From assembly GCF_000383675.1 (NCBI RefSeq), contig NZ_KB911822.1, positions 62,001 through 126,000 on the forward strand: DNA of 64,000 bases, read 5' to 3'. Shown piece by piece: positions 1 to 9,494 of the stretch (within the stretch, counting starts at the first letter, position 1; the number at the start of each line of letters is the position of its first letter). The notes under the pieces are model-generated. The model was not told the DNA's origin. It did no database searches and saw nothing but the letters and a program-made list of their open reading frames with translations. A program made the translations under genes and the position numbers. This DNA is from Terracoccus sp. 273MFTsu3.1. Lineage in GTDB: Bacteria > Actinomycetota > Actinomycetes > Actinomycetales > Dermatophilaceae.

Positions 1-949
1 GGCGGGCGACGTGTTCGGCGATGACGAGGTCCTGCCAGGCCATGCCGACGCTCTTGAAGACGTTGGGCCGGTCGGTCACTCGCTCGACCCGGCCGCGCAC
101 GAGGTCGGCGAGCGTGCGCACGTCGGCCCAGTCGAGGGCGCCCTGCGCGGCGGCGAGGATGACGTCGCCCGCCTCGCGGTGCGCCGTGCCGATGTCCTCG
201 ACGACGACGAGCGAGCGCCCCAGCAGCGCCGACCCGAGCTCGCGCCGGTGCGGCTCGTGCGACCCGATGGCCACGACGCAGGCGCCGTCCGCGACCCAGT
301 CGTCGCCGAGCACCGGGGTCGCCGACGACGTCGCCGTCACGACGACCTGAGCCCCACGCACGGCCGCCTCGACCCGCGGGTCGTCGACGGTGAGCCCGCG
401 CGTGGTGAGCCGGTGCGTCGAGGCGAGCCCCGAGATCCGTTGTGCGGTCGCGCGGGCCGCGTCGTCCCGGCGCCCGACGACGGTCACCGAGGTCGTGTGC
501 CGGATGGCGAGCAGCGCCTCCGCGTGACCGAGGGCCTGGGGTCCGCTGCCGAAGATGACGGCCGACGCGACCTCGTCCGGGGCGAGCACGTCCATGGCGA
601 CGGCGGACACCGCCGGGGTGCGCAGCGACGTGACGGCGGTCCCGTCGACGAGCACCGACGGGGACAGGGTGTCCGCGTCCATGAGGACGTAGACCGCCTG
701 GATGCGGTCGAGGCCCCGCGCCGCGTTGCCCGGTGCGACGGTGAGCACCTTGACCCCGGCCGCGCGGCCGTTCGCCGACGGCATGACGAGCAGCTGCCCC
801 CTGCCGTCACCGACGTCGGCGACGAGCCGGGCGGGGTCCGACGCCGGGTCGAGGCCGTCGGCGAGCTCGCGACGGATGAGCCTGCGGGCGCGGTCGGGGG
901 AGAGGGTCCGGCGCACGGAGGCGGCGTCGACCCAGCGCGGCTGCTGCAC
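1..949 (-). CDS. Ornithine cyclodeaminase/mu-crystallin family protein (3' end outside window)
   Basis: The reverse strand reads openly from a GTG at 949 off the left edge, giving 316 residues without a stop. The family comprises NAD(P)-dependent imine/enamine enzymes such as ornithine cyclodeaminase, alanine dehydrogenase (archaeal type) and ketimine reductases. The Rossmann region is clear: VIFGSGPQALGHAEALL (glycine-rich loop), then VTVVGRRDD. The substrate lobe (QAVYVLMDADTLSPSVLVDG, then TAVTSLRTPAVSAVAMD) and the downstream IGSHEPHRREL segment are typical. The start lies 1 nt after the TGA of the upstream SRPBCC gene, so the two are probably translationally coupled. Substrate cannot be told from sequence; an amino-acid role is plausible beside serine dehydratase. 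The C-terminus is cut off by the window. Confidence 0.88.
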   Translation of the reverse strand, partial: MQQPRWVDAASVRRTLSPDRARRLIRRELADGLDPASDPARLVADVGDGRGQLLVMPSANGRAAGVKVLTVAPGNAARGLDRIQAVYVLMDADTLSPSVLVDGTAVTSLRTPAVSAVAMDVLAPDEVASAVIFGSGPQALGHAEALLAIRHTTSVTVVGRRDDAARATAQRISGLASTHRLTTRGLTVDDPRVEAAVRGAQVVVTATSSATPVLGDDWVADGACVVAIGSHEPHRRELGSALLGRSLVVVEDIGTAHREAGDVILAAAQGALDWADVRTLADLVRGRVERVTDRPNVFKSVGMAWQDLVIAEHVAR

Positions 950-950
950 C

Positions 951-1280
951 TCAGTCCTCGCCGGCGCTCGAGCGGGCGCGCTCGACCCGCACCGGGTCGC
1001 CACCGGCGTCCGTGACGGTCGCGAGGTGGGTGCGCAGCTGCCTGGCGAGCGACCACTGGGTGACCTCGTGGGTGATCGAGCGCACCCAACCCGGGTCGAC
1101 GGCATACGCCAGCGTCAGCACGACGAGCGTGCCGTCGCCCTCGGCGTCGAAGCGCCACGAGAACGGTTCGGGGGTCACGTGCGGCGGCAGTCGGAGCGCC
1201 GGCTCGCCCACGGACGCGGCCAGCGCCCGGGCGACGGACGGCGGGAGCGGGACGTGGACATCGGCACTGACCTGGGGCAC
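951..1280 (-). CDS. SRPBCC-family small protein
   Basis: 109 residues. The pattern of an N-terminal strand (VSADVHVPLPPSVARALA), a central beta meander with FSWRFDAEGDGTLVVLTLAYAVDPG, and a long C-terminal helix (QWSLARQLRTHLATVTDAGG) matches START/SRPBCC domains. These bind hydrophobic ligands in a helix-grip pocket. The GTG at 1280 is chosen because TACAGT sits exactly 6 nt upstream, a leaderless -10 arrangement; an in-frame ATG at 1349 would add a low-complexity stretch. It is followed after 1 nt by the ornithine cyclodeaminase-family gene and diverges from sdaA. Ligand and role are unknown. Confidence 0.7.
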   Translation of the reverse strand: MPQVSADVHVPLPPSVARALAASVGEPALRLPPHVTPEPFSWRFDAEGDGTLVVLTLAYAVDPGWVRSITHEVTQWSLARQLRTHLATVTDAGGDPVRVERARSSAGED

Positions 1281-1286
1281 TCCTCG

Positions 1287-1292
1287 ACTGTA
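1287..1292 (-). promoter_or_regulatory. Leaderless -10 element (TACAGT)
   Basis: On the reverse strand TACAGT ends 6 nt before the GTG start at 1280. This is the spacing expected when transcription starts at the first base of the start codon. It drives the SRPBCC/ornithine cyclodeaminase pair. Confidence 0.6.
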
Positions 1293-1373
1293 GGTGTCGG
1301 CGTGGGGCGCCGCCCGTCCGGGCCGCGCGGGTGGCCCGGATCCACGCATGTGCGTGCCGGTGCCCCCGGGACG

Positions 1374-1379
1374 TAGGCT
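1374..1379 (+). promoter_or_regulatory. -10 element (TAGGCT) upstream of sdaA
   Basis: TAGGCT lies about 60 nt upstream of the sdaA start. A start site near 1386 would give a 5' leader of about 55 nt. No convincing -35 is visible. The divergent SRPBCC promoter lies 80 bp away. Confidence 0.4.
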
Positions 1380-1440
1380 CGAGCGGATCGCCCACCACCC
1401 CGGGCGGCAGCCGTCAACGACGACACGAAGTCAGGACTCC

Positions 1441-2814
<1,374 letters not shown>

Positions 2815-2939
2815 CCCCGGGAAGTGCGGGACAAGGGCACCTGTTCCGCTCCGGAATGGTGAGCGGACGGGCCTGCCCGGGTGCCGCCCGTCCCTCCGAG
2901 GGGCGGGCGGCTACCCGTGTCGAGGCCGGTCAGGGCTGG

Positions 2940-3365
2940 TCAGGGCTGCGTCACGTCGGGCAGCGGTAGCTCGACCTCGCACTCGTAGTAGCGCATCTGC
3001 AGGCGGCCGTGCTCGGCGTCGATCGTGCCCTCGCCGATGGCGATGACGTCATCGAGCCACCGGTGCGACGGCGCCTCAGACTGGAAGGTGAGGACGTGGA
3101 CGCCACGCCCGTCCTGGAGCGACGACAAGCCGGTCAGGGTGAAGAGCACGACCCCGTCCTCGACGTGGATGACGCCGCGGGCGTCCGGCGAGGCCCAGCC
3201 CTCGCGAATGCGGGGAAAGTTCGACCACGAGGCCGTGCCGGACAGCCGGCCCGTCAGGGTGCCGGTGCCCTGGCCGTAGACGCGTCCGTCACGTCCGGTC
3301 GAGGGCTCCACCCTGTGGATGAGGTCATAGGTCCAGCTCGCGTCGCAGAGAGGGTTGAGACGCAT
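2940..3365 (-). CDS. DUF3237 family protein
   Basis: 141 residues. The pattern of a small beta-barrel with repeated G-x-V/F-x-G turns (GQGTGTLTGRLSGTASWSNFP, GWASPDARGVIHVEDGVVLFTLTGL) and a C-terminal MRYYECEVEL strand fits DUF3237, a family without established biochemical function. The start ATG at 3365 has a strong GAGGAGG ribosome site 5-6 nt upstream. It lies 79 bp downstream of the GH1 gene on the same strand, so both may share a transcript, but no functional link is evident. Confidence 0.75.
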   Translation of the reverse strand: MRLNPLCDASWTYDLIHRVEPSTGRDGRVYGQGTGTLTGRLSGTASWSNFPRIREGWASPDARGVIHVEDGVVLFTLTGLSSLQDGRGVHVLTFQSEAPSHRWLDDVIAIGEGTIDAEHGRLQMRYYECEVELPLPDVTQP

Positions 3366-3444
3366 GGCAGCCTCCTCGGGAAGGTCCGACCCCTTCGACG
3401 GTACTCCCGTCGTCGCGCCCGCGCTGCTGTCTGCCCGAGGTCAT

Positions 3445-4764
3445 TTACCGGTGGTGGACCTCGGCGCTGCTGACTGGATACGTCTGTCCTGCAACGTATC
3501 TCGCATACATCTGCGCCGTCGCCCCACCCTCGGCCACGATCTCGGCAAAGAAGTGCGCCGAGTCCCGGACCGTGCGCTCCTGCGTCTCGTAGTCGAGGGC
3601 CACGAGGCCGAACCGGGGCCCCTCACCCTCGTTCCACTCCCAGTTGTCGACGAAGCACCAGTGGTAGTAGCGGTCCATCGGAACCCCTTGGGCCCGGACG
3701 TCGCTCACGGCAGACAGGTGCTCCCAGAGGTATCGCGACCGGAAGGCGTCGGCGGCGTCGCACGTGCCGTTCTCGGTCACCCAGACCGGGAGCCCGTAGG
3801 TCTCCCACGCCCAGCGGGCCGTCTCACCGAGCCCGGCGGCATACACCTCCCAGCCGAGGTCGTTGACCGGGACGCCGGGCGGCGTGCCGTCGTCGAAGCG
3901 TGTCACCGTCGTGCGGGAGTAGTAGTTGAGCCCGAAGAAGTCGGCGTAGCGCCCCGGGACGATCCCCGGCGGCCGGCGGAGCGGCGGCGCGAACTCCCCG
4001 GTCGTCATCGCCCGCACGATCGCGTCCTGGAAGAGGTGGCGCATGACGGGGGTCAGCGCCCGGTGCCACGGGTTGCGGGGGTTACCCGGGCGGAAGAGCC
4101 GCAGGTGGTGGGCGACCCCGACCATCGTGTCCGACGCGGGCCTCAGTGCGTGGATGAGGGTGTACGCCCGGATGTGCGCGGCCGCGAGCACGCCGTAGAC
4201 CCTCATCCCCTCGCGCAGGCTCCGGTGGCCCGGCGGGAAGTCGCCGAAGACGTGGGCGCCCGTGACGTAGACGTTCGGCTCGTTGATCGTCACCCACTCC
4301 GCGACGAGGTCGCCGAGTCGTGTCACGACCTCGCTGACGAAGCGCTCCCACACCCACAGGGCGCCCGGCGCCAGCCACCCGCCGTCGCGCTCGAACCACA
4401 GCGGGTGGCTGAAGTGGTGCAGCGTCACGAGGGGGCGGATCCCCTTGGCGCGCAGGAGTTCCAGCTCCTCGCGGTAGCGGGCGAACGCCGCCTCGTCCCA
4501 CCCGCCCGGGCGCGGCTCGAGGCGCGCCCACTCGACGCTCATCCGGTGGACCTGCACCGCGAGCGAGGCCATCAGATCGGTGTCCTCGCGCCAGCGCCGC
4601 CAGTGGTCGGTGGCGCGCCGTGGCGTCGAGCCGTCGGCGATGGTGCCCGGGCGGTCGGCCCAGTCGGTCCAGCTGCTCTCGACGTCGCCGCCCTCGACCT
4701 GTGTGGCCGCGGTCGCGACGCCGAGCAGCAGCCCGTCGAGCCGGAAGCCGTAAGCGGTCGCCAT
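3445..4764 (-). CDS. Glycoside hydrolase family 1 beta-glycosidase
   Basis: 439 residues, the usual GH1 barrel length. GH1 enzymes cleave beta-glucosides or beta-galactosides by a retaining mechanism. The acid/base motif TINEPN (Glu about 162) and nucleophile motif VTENGT (Glu about 331) are intact. The N-terminal FLLG-like segment appears as LLLGVATAATQVEGG, and the aglycone-side W-x-W appears as WCFVDNWEWNEGEG near the C-terminus. No signal peptide is visible, so it is likely cytosolic. The ATG at 4764 begins MATAYGFRLDG and has TACGTT 7 nt upstream (leaderless). It shares a 42-bp divergent promoter with moeA. Exact sugar specificity cannot be told. Confidence 0.93.
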   Translation of the reverse strand: MATAYGFRLDGLLLGVATAATQVEGGDVESSWTDWADRPGTIADGSTPRRATDHWRRWREDTDLMASLAVQVHRMSVEWARLEPRPGGWDEAAFARYREELELLRAKGIRPLVTLHHFSHPLWFERDGGWLAPGALWVWERFVSEVVTRLGDLVAEWVTINEPNVYVTGAHVFGDFPPGHRSLREGMRVYGVLAAAHIRAYTLIHALRPASDTMVGVAHHLRLFRPGNPRNPWHRALTPVMRHLFQDAIVRAMTTGEFAPPLRRPPGIVPGRYADFFGLNYYSRTTVTRFDDGTPPGVPVNDLGWEVYAAGLGETARWAWETYGLPVWVTENGTCDAADAFRSRYLWEHLSAVSDVRAQGVPMDRYYHWCFVDNWEWNEGEGPRFGLVALDYETQERTVRDSAHFFAEIVAEGGATAQMYARYVAGQTYPVSSAEVHHR

Positions 4765-4771
4765 GCGGCTC

Positions 4772-4799
4772 AACGTACCGGCGCCCGATGCGACAGACT
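4772..4799. promoter_or_regulatory. Back-to-back leaderless promoters (GH1 / moeA)
   Basis: On the reverse strand TACGTT (4777-4772) lies 7 nt before the GH1 ATG. On the forward strand CAGACT (4794-4799) lies 7 nt before the moeA GTG at 4807. Both -10 elements fit in a 42-bp intergenic region, leaving almost no room for separate upstream elements. Confidence 0.5.
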
Positions 4800-4806
4800 G
4801 GCGCCC

Positions 4807-6000
4807 GTGGGTCACGTGTCCGTCGCAGATCACCGGGCCGCCGTCGAGCGGCTGCTCGGCGACGGCTCACTCGAGCGGATGACGCTCGACCGCCACGCCG
4901 CGGGACGCCGCCTCGCCGCCGACCTCGTCGCGGCCGACGACCTGCCGCGCTTCGACGCCTCCGCCATGGACGGGTATGCCGTGTGCCCGGGTTCGCCGGA
5001 CCAGCGCGCCTACCCCGTCGTCGGGGACGTGCCCGCCGGGTCGGCGCCGGACTTCGTGCTGGCCCCCGGTGAGGCGGCCCGGGTCATGACGGGTGCGCGG
5101 GTGCCACAGGGCACGGTCGCCGTCGTCCCCGTCGAGCGCACCGACGCGAGCCCCACCGGTCCCGCGCCCCAGCACGTGACCGTCGACCTCGATCCCGCAG
5201 CGGGCCAGCACATCCGTCCATGCGGCGAGGACGTGGCCGCCGGGTCGGTCATCGCGACGTCCGGCACCGCCGTGACGGCGGCACTCATCGCGCTCGGCCG
5301 GTCGGCCGGGTGCACGACGATCGAGGTCCACGTGCCGACGAGGGTCGCGGTCATCGCGACCGGCGCCGAGCTCGCGCCGCCCGAGGCCGACCCCGGCGCC
5401 GGCGGCATCCACGAGTCGAACTCCGACATGGTCGCCGCCCTCGCCGAGGCAACCGGCTGCGACGTGCGCCGTGTCGAGGTGTGCTCCGACGAGCCCGACG
5501 ACCTCCGGGCCAGGCTCGACGCGCTCGACGCCGACCCCGAGGTCGACCTCGTCGTCACGACCGGGGGCGTCAGCGCCGGCGCCTACGAGGTCGTGCGACA
5601 GGTCTGCGAGCCGCTCCCGACCTTCGACTTCGTCCACCTCGCGATGCAGCCTGGCGGCCCGCAGGGGCTCGGCCGCTACGGCTCCACACCGGTCGTCTGC
5701 CTGCCGGGGACGCCGGTCGGCGCGTTCGTCGCCTTCCACGTGCTCGTCCGTCCTGCGCTCGACCACCGCCACGGGGTGCCGCCCACGCGACCCGGCCGGG
5801 CGGCATACGTCGGCAGGACCCGACGCACGCGCACGGGGCGCGTCCAGTTCGTCACGAGCGTCCTCCACGACGACGGCACCGTCAGTGCTCCCGACGCCCG
5901 GCACCTGACGGCGCTCGCCGCGGCGACCTGCCTCATCGAGGTGCCCGAAGGTGTCGACCAGCTCATCGAGGGAGACCTCGTCGCCGTCCACCCGGTGTGA
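4807..6000 (+). CDS. moeA: Molybdopterin molybdotransferase MoeA
   Basis: 397 residues, normal for MoeA, which inserts molybdate into adenylylated molybdopterin in the last step of Mo-cofactor synthesis. Diagnostic motifs are present in order: RFDASAMDGYAV, RVMTGARVPQGTVAVVP, ATGAELAPPE, VVTTGGVSAGAYEVVRQ and LPGTPVGAFVAFHV. The family's more usual PGNP is here PGTP, and the family's GGVSxGDYD is GGVSAGAYE. GTG at 4807 is chosen (a second GTG follows at 4816) because CAGACT lies 7 nt upstream as a leaderless -10. Related Mo-cofactor genes fdhD and mobA lie 3-5 kb downstream. Confidence 0.93.
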   Translation: MGHVSVADHRAAVERLLGDGSLERMTLDRHAAGRRLAADLVAADDLPRFDASAMDGYAVCPGSPDQRAYPVVGDVPAGSAPDFVLAPGEAARVMTGARVPQGTVAVVPVERTDASPTGPAPQHVTVDLDPAAGQHIRPCGEDVAAGSVIATSGTAVTAALIALGRSAGCTTIEVHVPTRVAVIATGAELAPPEADPGAGGIHESNSDMVAALAEATGCDVRRVEVCSDEPDDLRARLDALDADPEVDLVVTTGGVSAGAYEVVRQVCEPLPTFDFVHLAMQPGGPQGLGRYGSTPVVCLPGTPVGAFVAFHVLVRPALDHRHGVPPTRPGRAAYVGRTRRTRTGRVQFVTSVLHDDGTVSAPDARHLTALAAATCLIEVPEGVDQLIEGDLVAVHPV

Positions 6001-6023
6001 ACGGGGCACCCGTCGAGCGCCCC

Positions 6024-6029
6024 TAGGCT
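6024..6029 (+). promoter_or_regulatory. Leaderless -10 element (TAGGCT)
   Basis: TAGGCT ends 7 nt before the GTG at 6037 of the ABC-F gene. This favours that GTG over the one at 6031. Confidence 0.6.
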
Positions 6030-6036
6030 GGTGGGC

Positions 6037-7674
6037 GTGAGCGCGACCCTGGTGGCCAAGGACCTCGCCGGGGGCCACGCCCACCGGACTCTCTTCGAGC
6101 ACCTCGATCTCACGGTCGCACCGGGTGACGTCGTCGGGGTCGTCGGCGCCAACGGGGCCGGCAAGTCGACGCTGCTGCGCCTGCTCGCCGGCGAGGACGA
6201 GCCGCTCGGCGGCACCGTGACGACGGCGCCCTCCGACGCGTTCGTCGGCTGGCTGCCGCAGGAGCACGAGCGGCTCCCCGGCGAGACCGTCGCCGACCAC
6301 ATCGGTCGCCGCACGGGCGCCACCGCCGCGACCTTGGCCATGGAGGAGGCGGCCGCCGCCCTCGGGAGTGACGACCCAACCGCCGACGAGCGGTATGCCG
6401 TCGCGCTCGACCACTGGCTCGTCAGCGGTGCGCCCGACCTCGACGACCGGATCCCGCCCATGCTCGCCGAGCTGGGCCTCGACGTCGGACCCGACGCGCT
6501 CATGACGTCACTCTCCGGAGGCCAGGCGGCCCGGGCGGCGCTCGCCGCGCTGCTGCTGAGCCGCTTCGACCTCGTGCTCCTCGACGAACCGACCAACGAC
6601 CTCGACCTGGCCGGACTCGACCGGCTCGAGGCCTTCGTCCACGGCCAGCGCGGGGGAGTCGTGCTCGTCTCTCACGACCGCGAGTTCCTGGCCCGTTGCG
6701 TCACCCGCATCGTCGAGCTCGACCTCGCGCAGAACTCCGTCGCCGTCCACGACGGCGGCTACGAGTCCTACCTCGAGGAGCGCGAGGTCGCGCGTCGGCA
6801 CGCGCGCGAGGCGTACGAGGCGTATGCCGGCACGAAGTCCGACCTCGAGGCGCGGGCCCGCACGCAGCGCGAATGGTCGTCCAAGGGCGTCCGCAACGCG
6901 ATGAAGAAGAGCCCCGACAACGACAAGATCCGGCGCTCGGCGCAGCAGGACTCGGCCGAGAAGCAGGCACGCAAGGTGCGCCAGATGGAGTCGCGGATCG
7001 CCCGGCTCGACGAGGTCGCCGAGCCGCGCAAGGAGTGGGTGCTGCAGTTCACCATCGCTGCGGCGCCCCGGTCGAGCTCGGTGGTCGCGACGCTCAACGA
7101 GGCCGTCGTGCGCCGGGGGGACTGGACCTTCGGTCCGGCGTCGCTGCAGGTCGAGGCGCGGCGGCGCATCGGCATCACCGGGCCGAACGGCGCCGGCAAG
7201 ACGACCCTGCTCTCGCTCCTGCTCGGACGGGTCGACCCCGACGAGGGGAGCGCCTCGCTCGGGGCCAGCGTCGCCGTCGGCGAGATCGACCAGTCGCGCA
7301 CGGGTCTGCGCGACGACCTTCCGCTCGGGGACGCGTTCGGCGAGGCCGTGCCCGACCTCAACCCGGCCGACCGTCGCACCCTCCTCGCGAAGTTCGGGCT
7401 CAAGGCCGACCAGGTCGCCAGCGCCGTCGGGCGGCTGTCGCCGGGCGAGCGCACCCGGGCCGCGATGGCGCTGCTGCAGGCGCGGGGCGTCAACCTCCTC
7501 GTCCTCGACGAGCCGACGAACCACCTCGACCTGCCCGCCATCGAGCAGCTCGAGGAGGCCCTCGACTCCTACGACGGGGCCCTGCTCCTCGTCTCGCACG
7601 ACCGCCGGCTGCTCGAGAACGTCCGCCTCGACGAGCGCTGGCACGTCGAGGGCGGGAAGGTCACCGCGACCTGA
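6037..7674 (+). CDS. ABC-F family ATP-binding protein
   Basis: 545 residues with two nucleotide-binding domains and no membrane segments, typical of ABC-F factors that act on the ribosome (translation regulation or antibiotic protection). Domain 1 has Walker A GANGAGKST, signature SLSGGQAARAAL and Walker B LVLLDEPTNDLD. The charged interdomain linker (about residues 240-330) contains RTQREWSSKGVRNAMKK and KQARKVRQMES. Domain 2 has GPNGAGKTT, RLSPGERTRAAMAL and LLVLDEPTNHLD. The start at GTG 6037 is supported by the upstream leaderless -10. Whether it protects against a drug or acts in housekeeping translation cannot be decided from sequence. Confidence 0.92.
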   Translation: MSATLVAKDLAGGHAHRTLFEHLDLTVAPGDVVGVVGANGAGKSTLLRLLAGEDEPLGGTVTTAPSDAFVGWLPQEHERLPGETVADHIGRRTGATAATLAMEEAAAALGSDDPTADERYAVALDHWLVSGAPDLDDRIPPMLAELGLDVGPDALMTSLSGGQAARAALAALLLSRFDLVLLDEPTNDLDLAGLDRLEAFVHGQRGGVVLVSHDREFLARCVTRIVELDLAQNSVAVHDGGYESYLEEREVARRHAREAYEAYAGTKSDLEARARTQREWSSKGVRNAMKKSPDNDKIRRSAQQDSAEKQARKVRQMESRIARLDEVAEPRKEWVLQFTIAAAPRSSSVVATLNEAVVRRGDWTFGPASLQVEARRRIGITGPNGAGKTTLLSLLLGRVDPDEGSASLGASVAVGEIDQSRTGLRDDLPLGDAFGEAVPDLNPADRRTLLAKFGLKADQVASAVGRLSPGERTRAAMALLQARGVNLLVLDEPTNHLDLPAIEQLEEALDSYDGALLLVSHDRRLLENVRLDERWHVEGGKVTAT

Positions 7675-7774
7675 CCGCGCGCGCCGAGCCGGGCGCGTGT
7701 CGATTCCCGGGGTGCTCGTTCGTCATCGAGTGAGCGGTCACCAGCCCGGTGGCCGTGAGCCCACGGAGGTCATC

Positions 7775-8125
7775 ATGAGTCACCCCATCGTCCACGCCGA
7801 GATCCGCTCGAGCGACCCCGACGCCACCCGCGCCTTCTTCGGCGACCTGTTCGGCTGGACCTACCCCACCGAGGGCGCCTTCCCCGGCTACACCTTCGTC
7901 GAGACGGGCGTGCCGGGCGCGCTCTACACGGCCATCAGCCCGCTGCAGGGCGACTCCGACCTCGTGACGTTCTTCGTCGATGTCGACGACGTGGCCACCT
8001 CCATCGCCGACGCGACCCGCCTCGGCGGCCGGGTGGTGCAGGAGCCGGTCACGGTCCCGGGCGTCTCGTTCGCCCTCATCGCCGACCCGCTGGGCCACGT
8101 CGTCGGCCTGGCCCAGCAGCTCTGA
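7775..8125 (+). CDS. VOC (glyoxalase/bleomycin-resistance fold) protein
   Basis: 116 residues with the single VOC beta-alpha-beta-beta-beta module repeated twice: HAEIRSSDPDATRAFFGDLFGWTY at the N-terminus and TFFVDVDDVATSIADATRLGGRVVQEP later, ending FALIADPLGHVVGL. Family members bind metal or small ligands as isomerases, dioxygenases or drug-binding proteins; the substrate here is unknown. The ATG at 7775 has a GGAGG ribosome site (about 5 nt spacing). It is convergent with the YciI-like gene, separated by a long inverted repeat. Confidence 0.85.
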   Translation: MSHPIVHAEIRSSDPDATRAFFGDLFGWTYPTEGAFPGYTFVETGVPGALYTAISPLQGDSDLVTFFVDVDDVATSIADATRLGGRVVQEPVTVPGVSFALIADPLGHVVGLAQQL

Positions 8126-8138
8126 CACCCACCCCGCG

Positions 8139-8203
8139 ACACACCGAGAAGGTCACAACACACCGGCGTCCGATCCCGGTGTGTCGTGACCTGCACGGTG
8201 TGT
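8139..8203. terminator. Long inverted repeat between convergent genes
   Basis: Left arm 8139-8166 and right arm 8176-8203 pair over 28 bp with 3 mismatches, loop 9 nt. The word ACACACCG occurs twice in the left arm and its complement CGGTGTGT twice in the right arm. There is no T-tract. Position between two convergent stop codons suggests a bidirectional terminator, though the arms are unusually long for one. Confidence 0.6.
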
Positions 8204-8225
8204 TGCCGAGGGAGGCGCGGGGGTG

Positions 8226-8564
8226 TCAGCCGGGGGAGTTGGTCGGGTCGGCGACCCACGGGCCGAGCGGCGGGTCCCACCGGCGCACGACGCGGCGCAG
8301 GATGTGCCCGCCGAGCCAGTACGGGTCCTGGTCGAACGTCTCCGTGACCGCCTCGAGCGACTCGCCGGAGCAGACGATGAGCGCCGCGTTGACCGCCTCC
8401 TGGTCGGTCGGCTCGCCCTCGCTCACCTCGTCGATGCCGTCCTGGTACATCCCCGCGACGAGGAGCCCCGAGAGCCCGCTCAGCCACTCGCGGTGCTCGG
8501 GGCGGATCGTCAGCATCTCGGTCGCGTCGTCGGGGTAGGTGTAGTGGATCGCGAAGATCGCCAC
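8226..8564 (-). CDS. YciI family protein
   Basis: 112 residues. The N-terminal strand FAIHYTYPDDATEM and the helix-turn HREWLSGLSGLLVAGMYQDG, followed by DQEAVNAALIVCSGESLEAVTETFDQDPYWLGG, match YciI-like (YCII/DGPF) ferredoxin-like folds, thought to be small enzymes or sensors. The GTG at 8564 has a GGAG site 7-8 nt upstream. The gene lies 43 bp downstream of fdhD on the same strand and is probably cotranscribed. Function unknown. Confidence 0.82.
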   Translation of the reverse strand: MAIFAIHYTYPDDATEMLTIRPEHREWLSGLSGLLVAGMYQDGIDEVSEGEPTDQEAVNAALIVCSGESLEAVTETFDQDPYWLGGHILRRVVRRWDPPLGPWVADPTNSPG

Positions 8565-8607
8565 GGTGGGGCTCCAGTCGCTCGGTGGTCGGGGGAGGGG
8601 GAGTGGG

Positions 8608-9456
8608 TCAGGTGGTCGTGATCCGGTGTGCACCGGCATACACGTTGAGGCGGGTGCCGCGCACGAAGCCGAGCAGGCTCATGCCGGCGTCCTCGGCGCA
8701 CTCCACTGCGAGGGACGACGGCGCCGAAACCGCTGCGAGGCAAGGGATCCCGGCCATGATCGCCTTCTGCGTCAGCTCGAAGGACGCGCGACCCGACACG
8801 ACGAGGACGCAGCCGACCCCGGGCACGCGCCCGTTCTGCAGGGCCCACCCGACGACCTTGTCGACGGCGTTGTGCCGGCCGACGTCCTCGCGGACGACGA
8901 GCAGCTCGCCGTCGGCGGTGAAGAGGCCGGCGGCGTGCAACCCGCCCGTCTTGTCGAACGACCGCTGCTCGACGCGCAGGGCGTCGGGCAGCTCGGCGAT
9001 GATCTTGGCCGCGAACTCCGTCGTGTCGGCGCGCACGTCGAAGGCCGACTGCGCCCGCAGCTGCTCGATGCTGGCCTTGCCGCAGACGCCGCACGACGAG
9101 TTCGTGAAGAAGGCGCGCGTGGCCGAGGCGGGCGGCGCGGCCACGCCGGCCGCCAGCGTCACGTCGATGACGTTGTACGTGTTCTCGTCGAAGCCGCTCT
9201 CACCCGACACGACCGCGCCCTCGCAGTAGCGCGCCAGGGCGATGTCGTCGGCGGACCGGATGAGCCCCTCCGACATGAGGAAGCCGTGGACGAGCTCGAT
9301 GTCGTGCCCCGGCGTGCGCATCGTCACCGTGAGCGGCGTGCCGTTGACCCGCAGCTCGAGCGGCTCCTCGACCGTGAGGGTGTCGGGGCGCGTCGTCGAC
9401 GACGGGGTCGCGAGGTTGATCGTCGTGACCTTGCGCCGCACCGTGACCCGTCCCAT
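8608..9456 (-). CDS. fdhD: Formate dehydrogenase accessory sulfurtransferase FdhD
   Basis: 282 residues. FdhD moves sulfur from IscS-type desulfurases to the Mo/W-bis-MGD cofactor of formate dehydrogenase. The catalytic cysteine pair is visible in TNSSCGVCGKASIEQL. Other conserved blocks are VEEPLELRVNG, TPGHDIELVHGFLMSEGLI, HAAGLFTADGELLVVREDVGRHNAVDKVVGWAL and VSGRASFELTQKA. The ATG at 9456 has CAGGCT 6 nt upstream (possible leaderless -10). It diverges from mobA, needed for the same guanylated cofactor; no formate dehydrogenase catalytic gene is in this window. Confidence 0.95.
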   Translation of the reverse strand: MGRVTVRRKVTTINLATPSSTTRPDTLTVEEPLELRVNGTPLTVTMRTPGHDIELVHGFLMSEGLIRSADDIALARYCEGAVVSGESGFDENTYNVIDVTLAAGVAAPPASATRAFFTNSSCGVCGKASIEQLRAQSAFDVRADTTEFAAKIIAELPDALRVEQRSFDKTGGLHAAGLFTADGELLVVREDVGRHNAVDKVVGWALQNGRVPGVGCVLVVSGRASFELTQKAIMAGIPCLAAVSAPSSLAVECAEDAGMSLLGFVRGTRLNVYAGAHRITTT

Positions 9457-9462
9457 GACCTC

Positions 9463-9490
9463 AGCCTGCCAGACTCCGTGCCAGACTCCG
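9463..9490. promoter_or_regulatory. Compact divergent promoter fdhD/mobA with a tandem 12-bp repeat
   Basis: The 12-mer TGCCAGACTCCG occurs twice in direct tandem (9467-9478 and 9479-9490). The second copy places CAGACT 7 nt before the mobA GTG. On the other strand CAGGCT (9468-9463) lies 6 nt before the fdhD ATG. Both genes appear leaderless, with only 38 bp between start codons. Confidence 0.45.
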
Positions 9491-9494
9491 ATGG

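Noticed and set aside
2815-2939. Possible small gene after sdaA
   Set aside because: Only short frames without ribosome sites are present; the stretch looks like a plain convergent spacer without a clear hairpin.
3355-4806. N-terminal extension of MoeA by about 480 residues
   Set aside because: The frame is open but antisense to the GH1 gene. The true start is the GTG at 4807 with conserved MoeA sequence and a leaderless -10.
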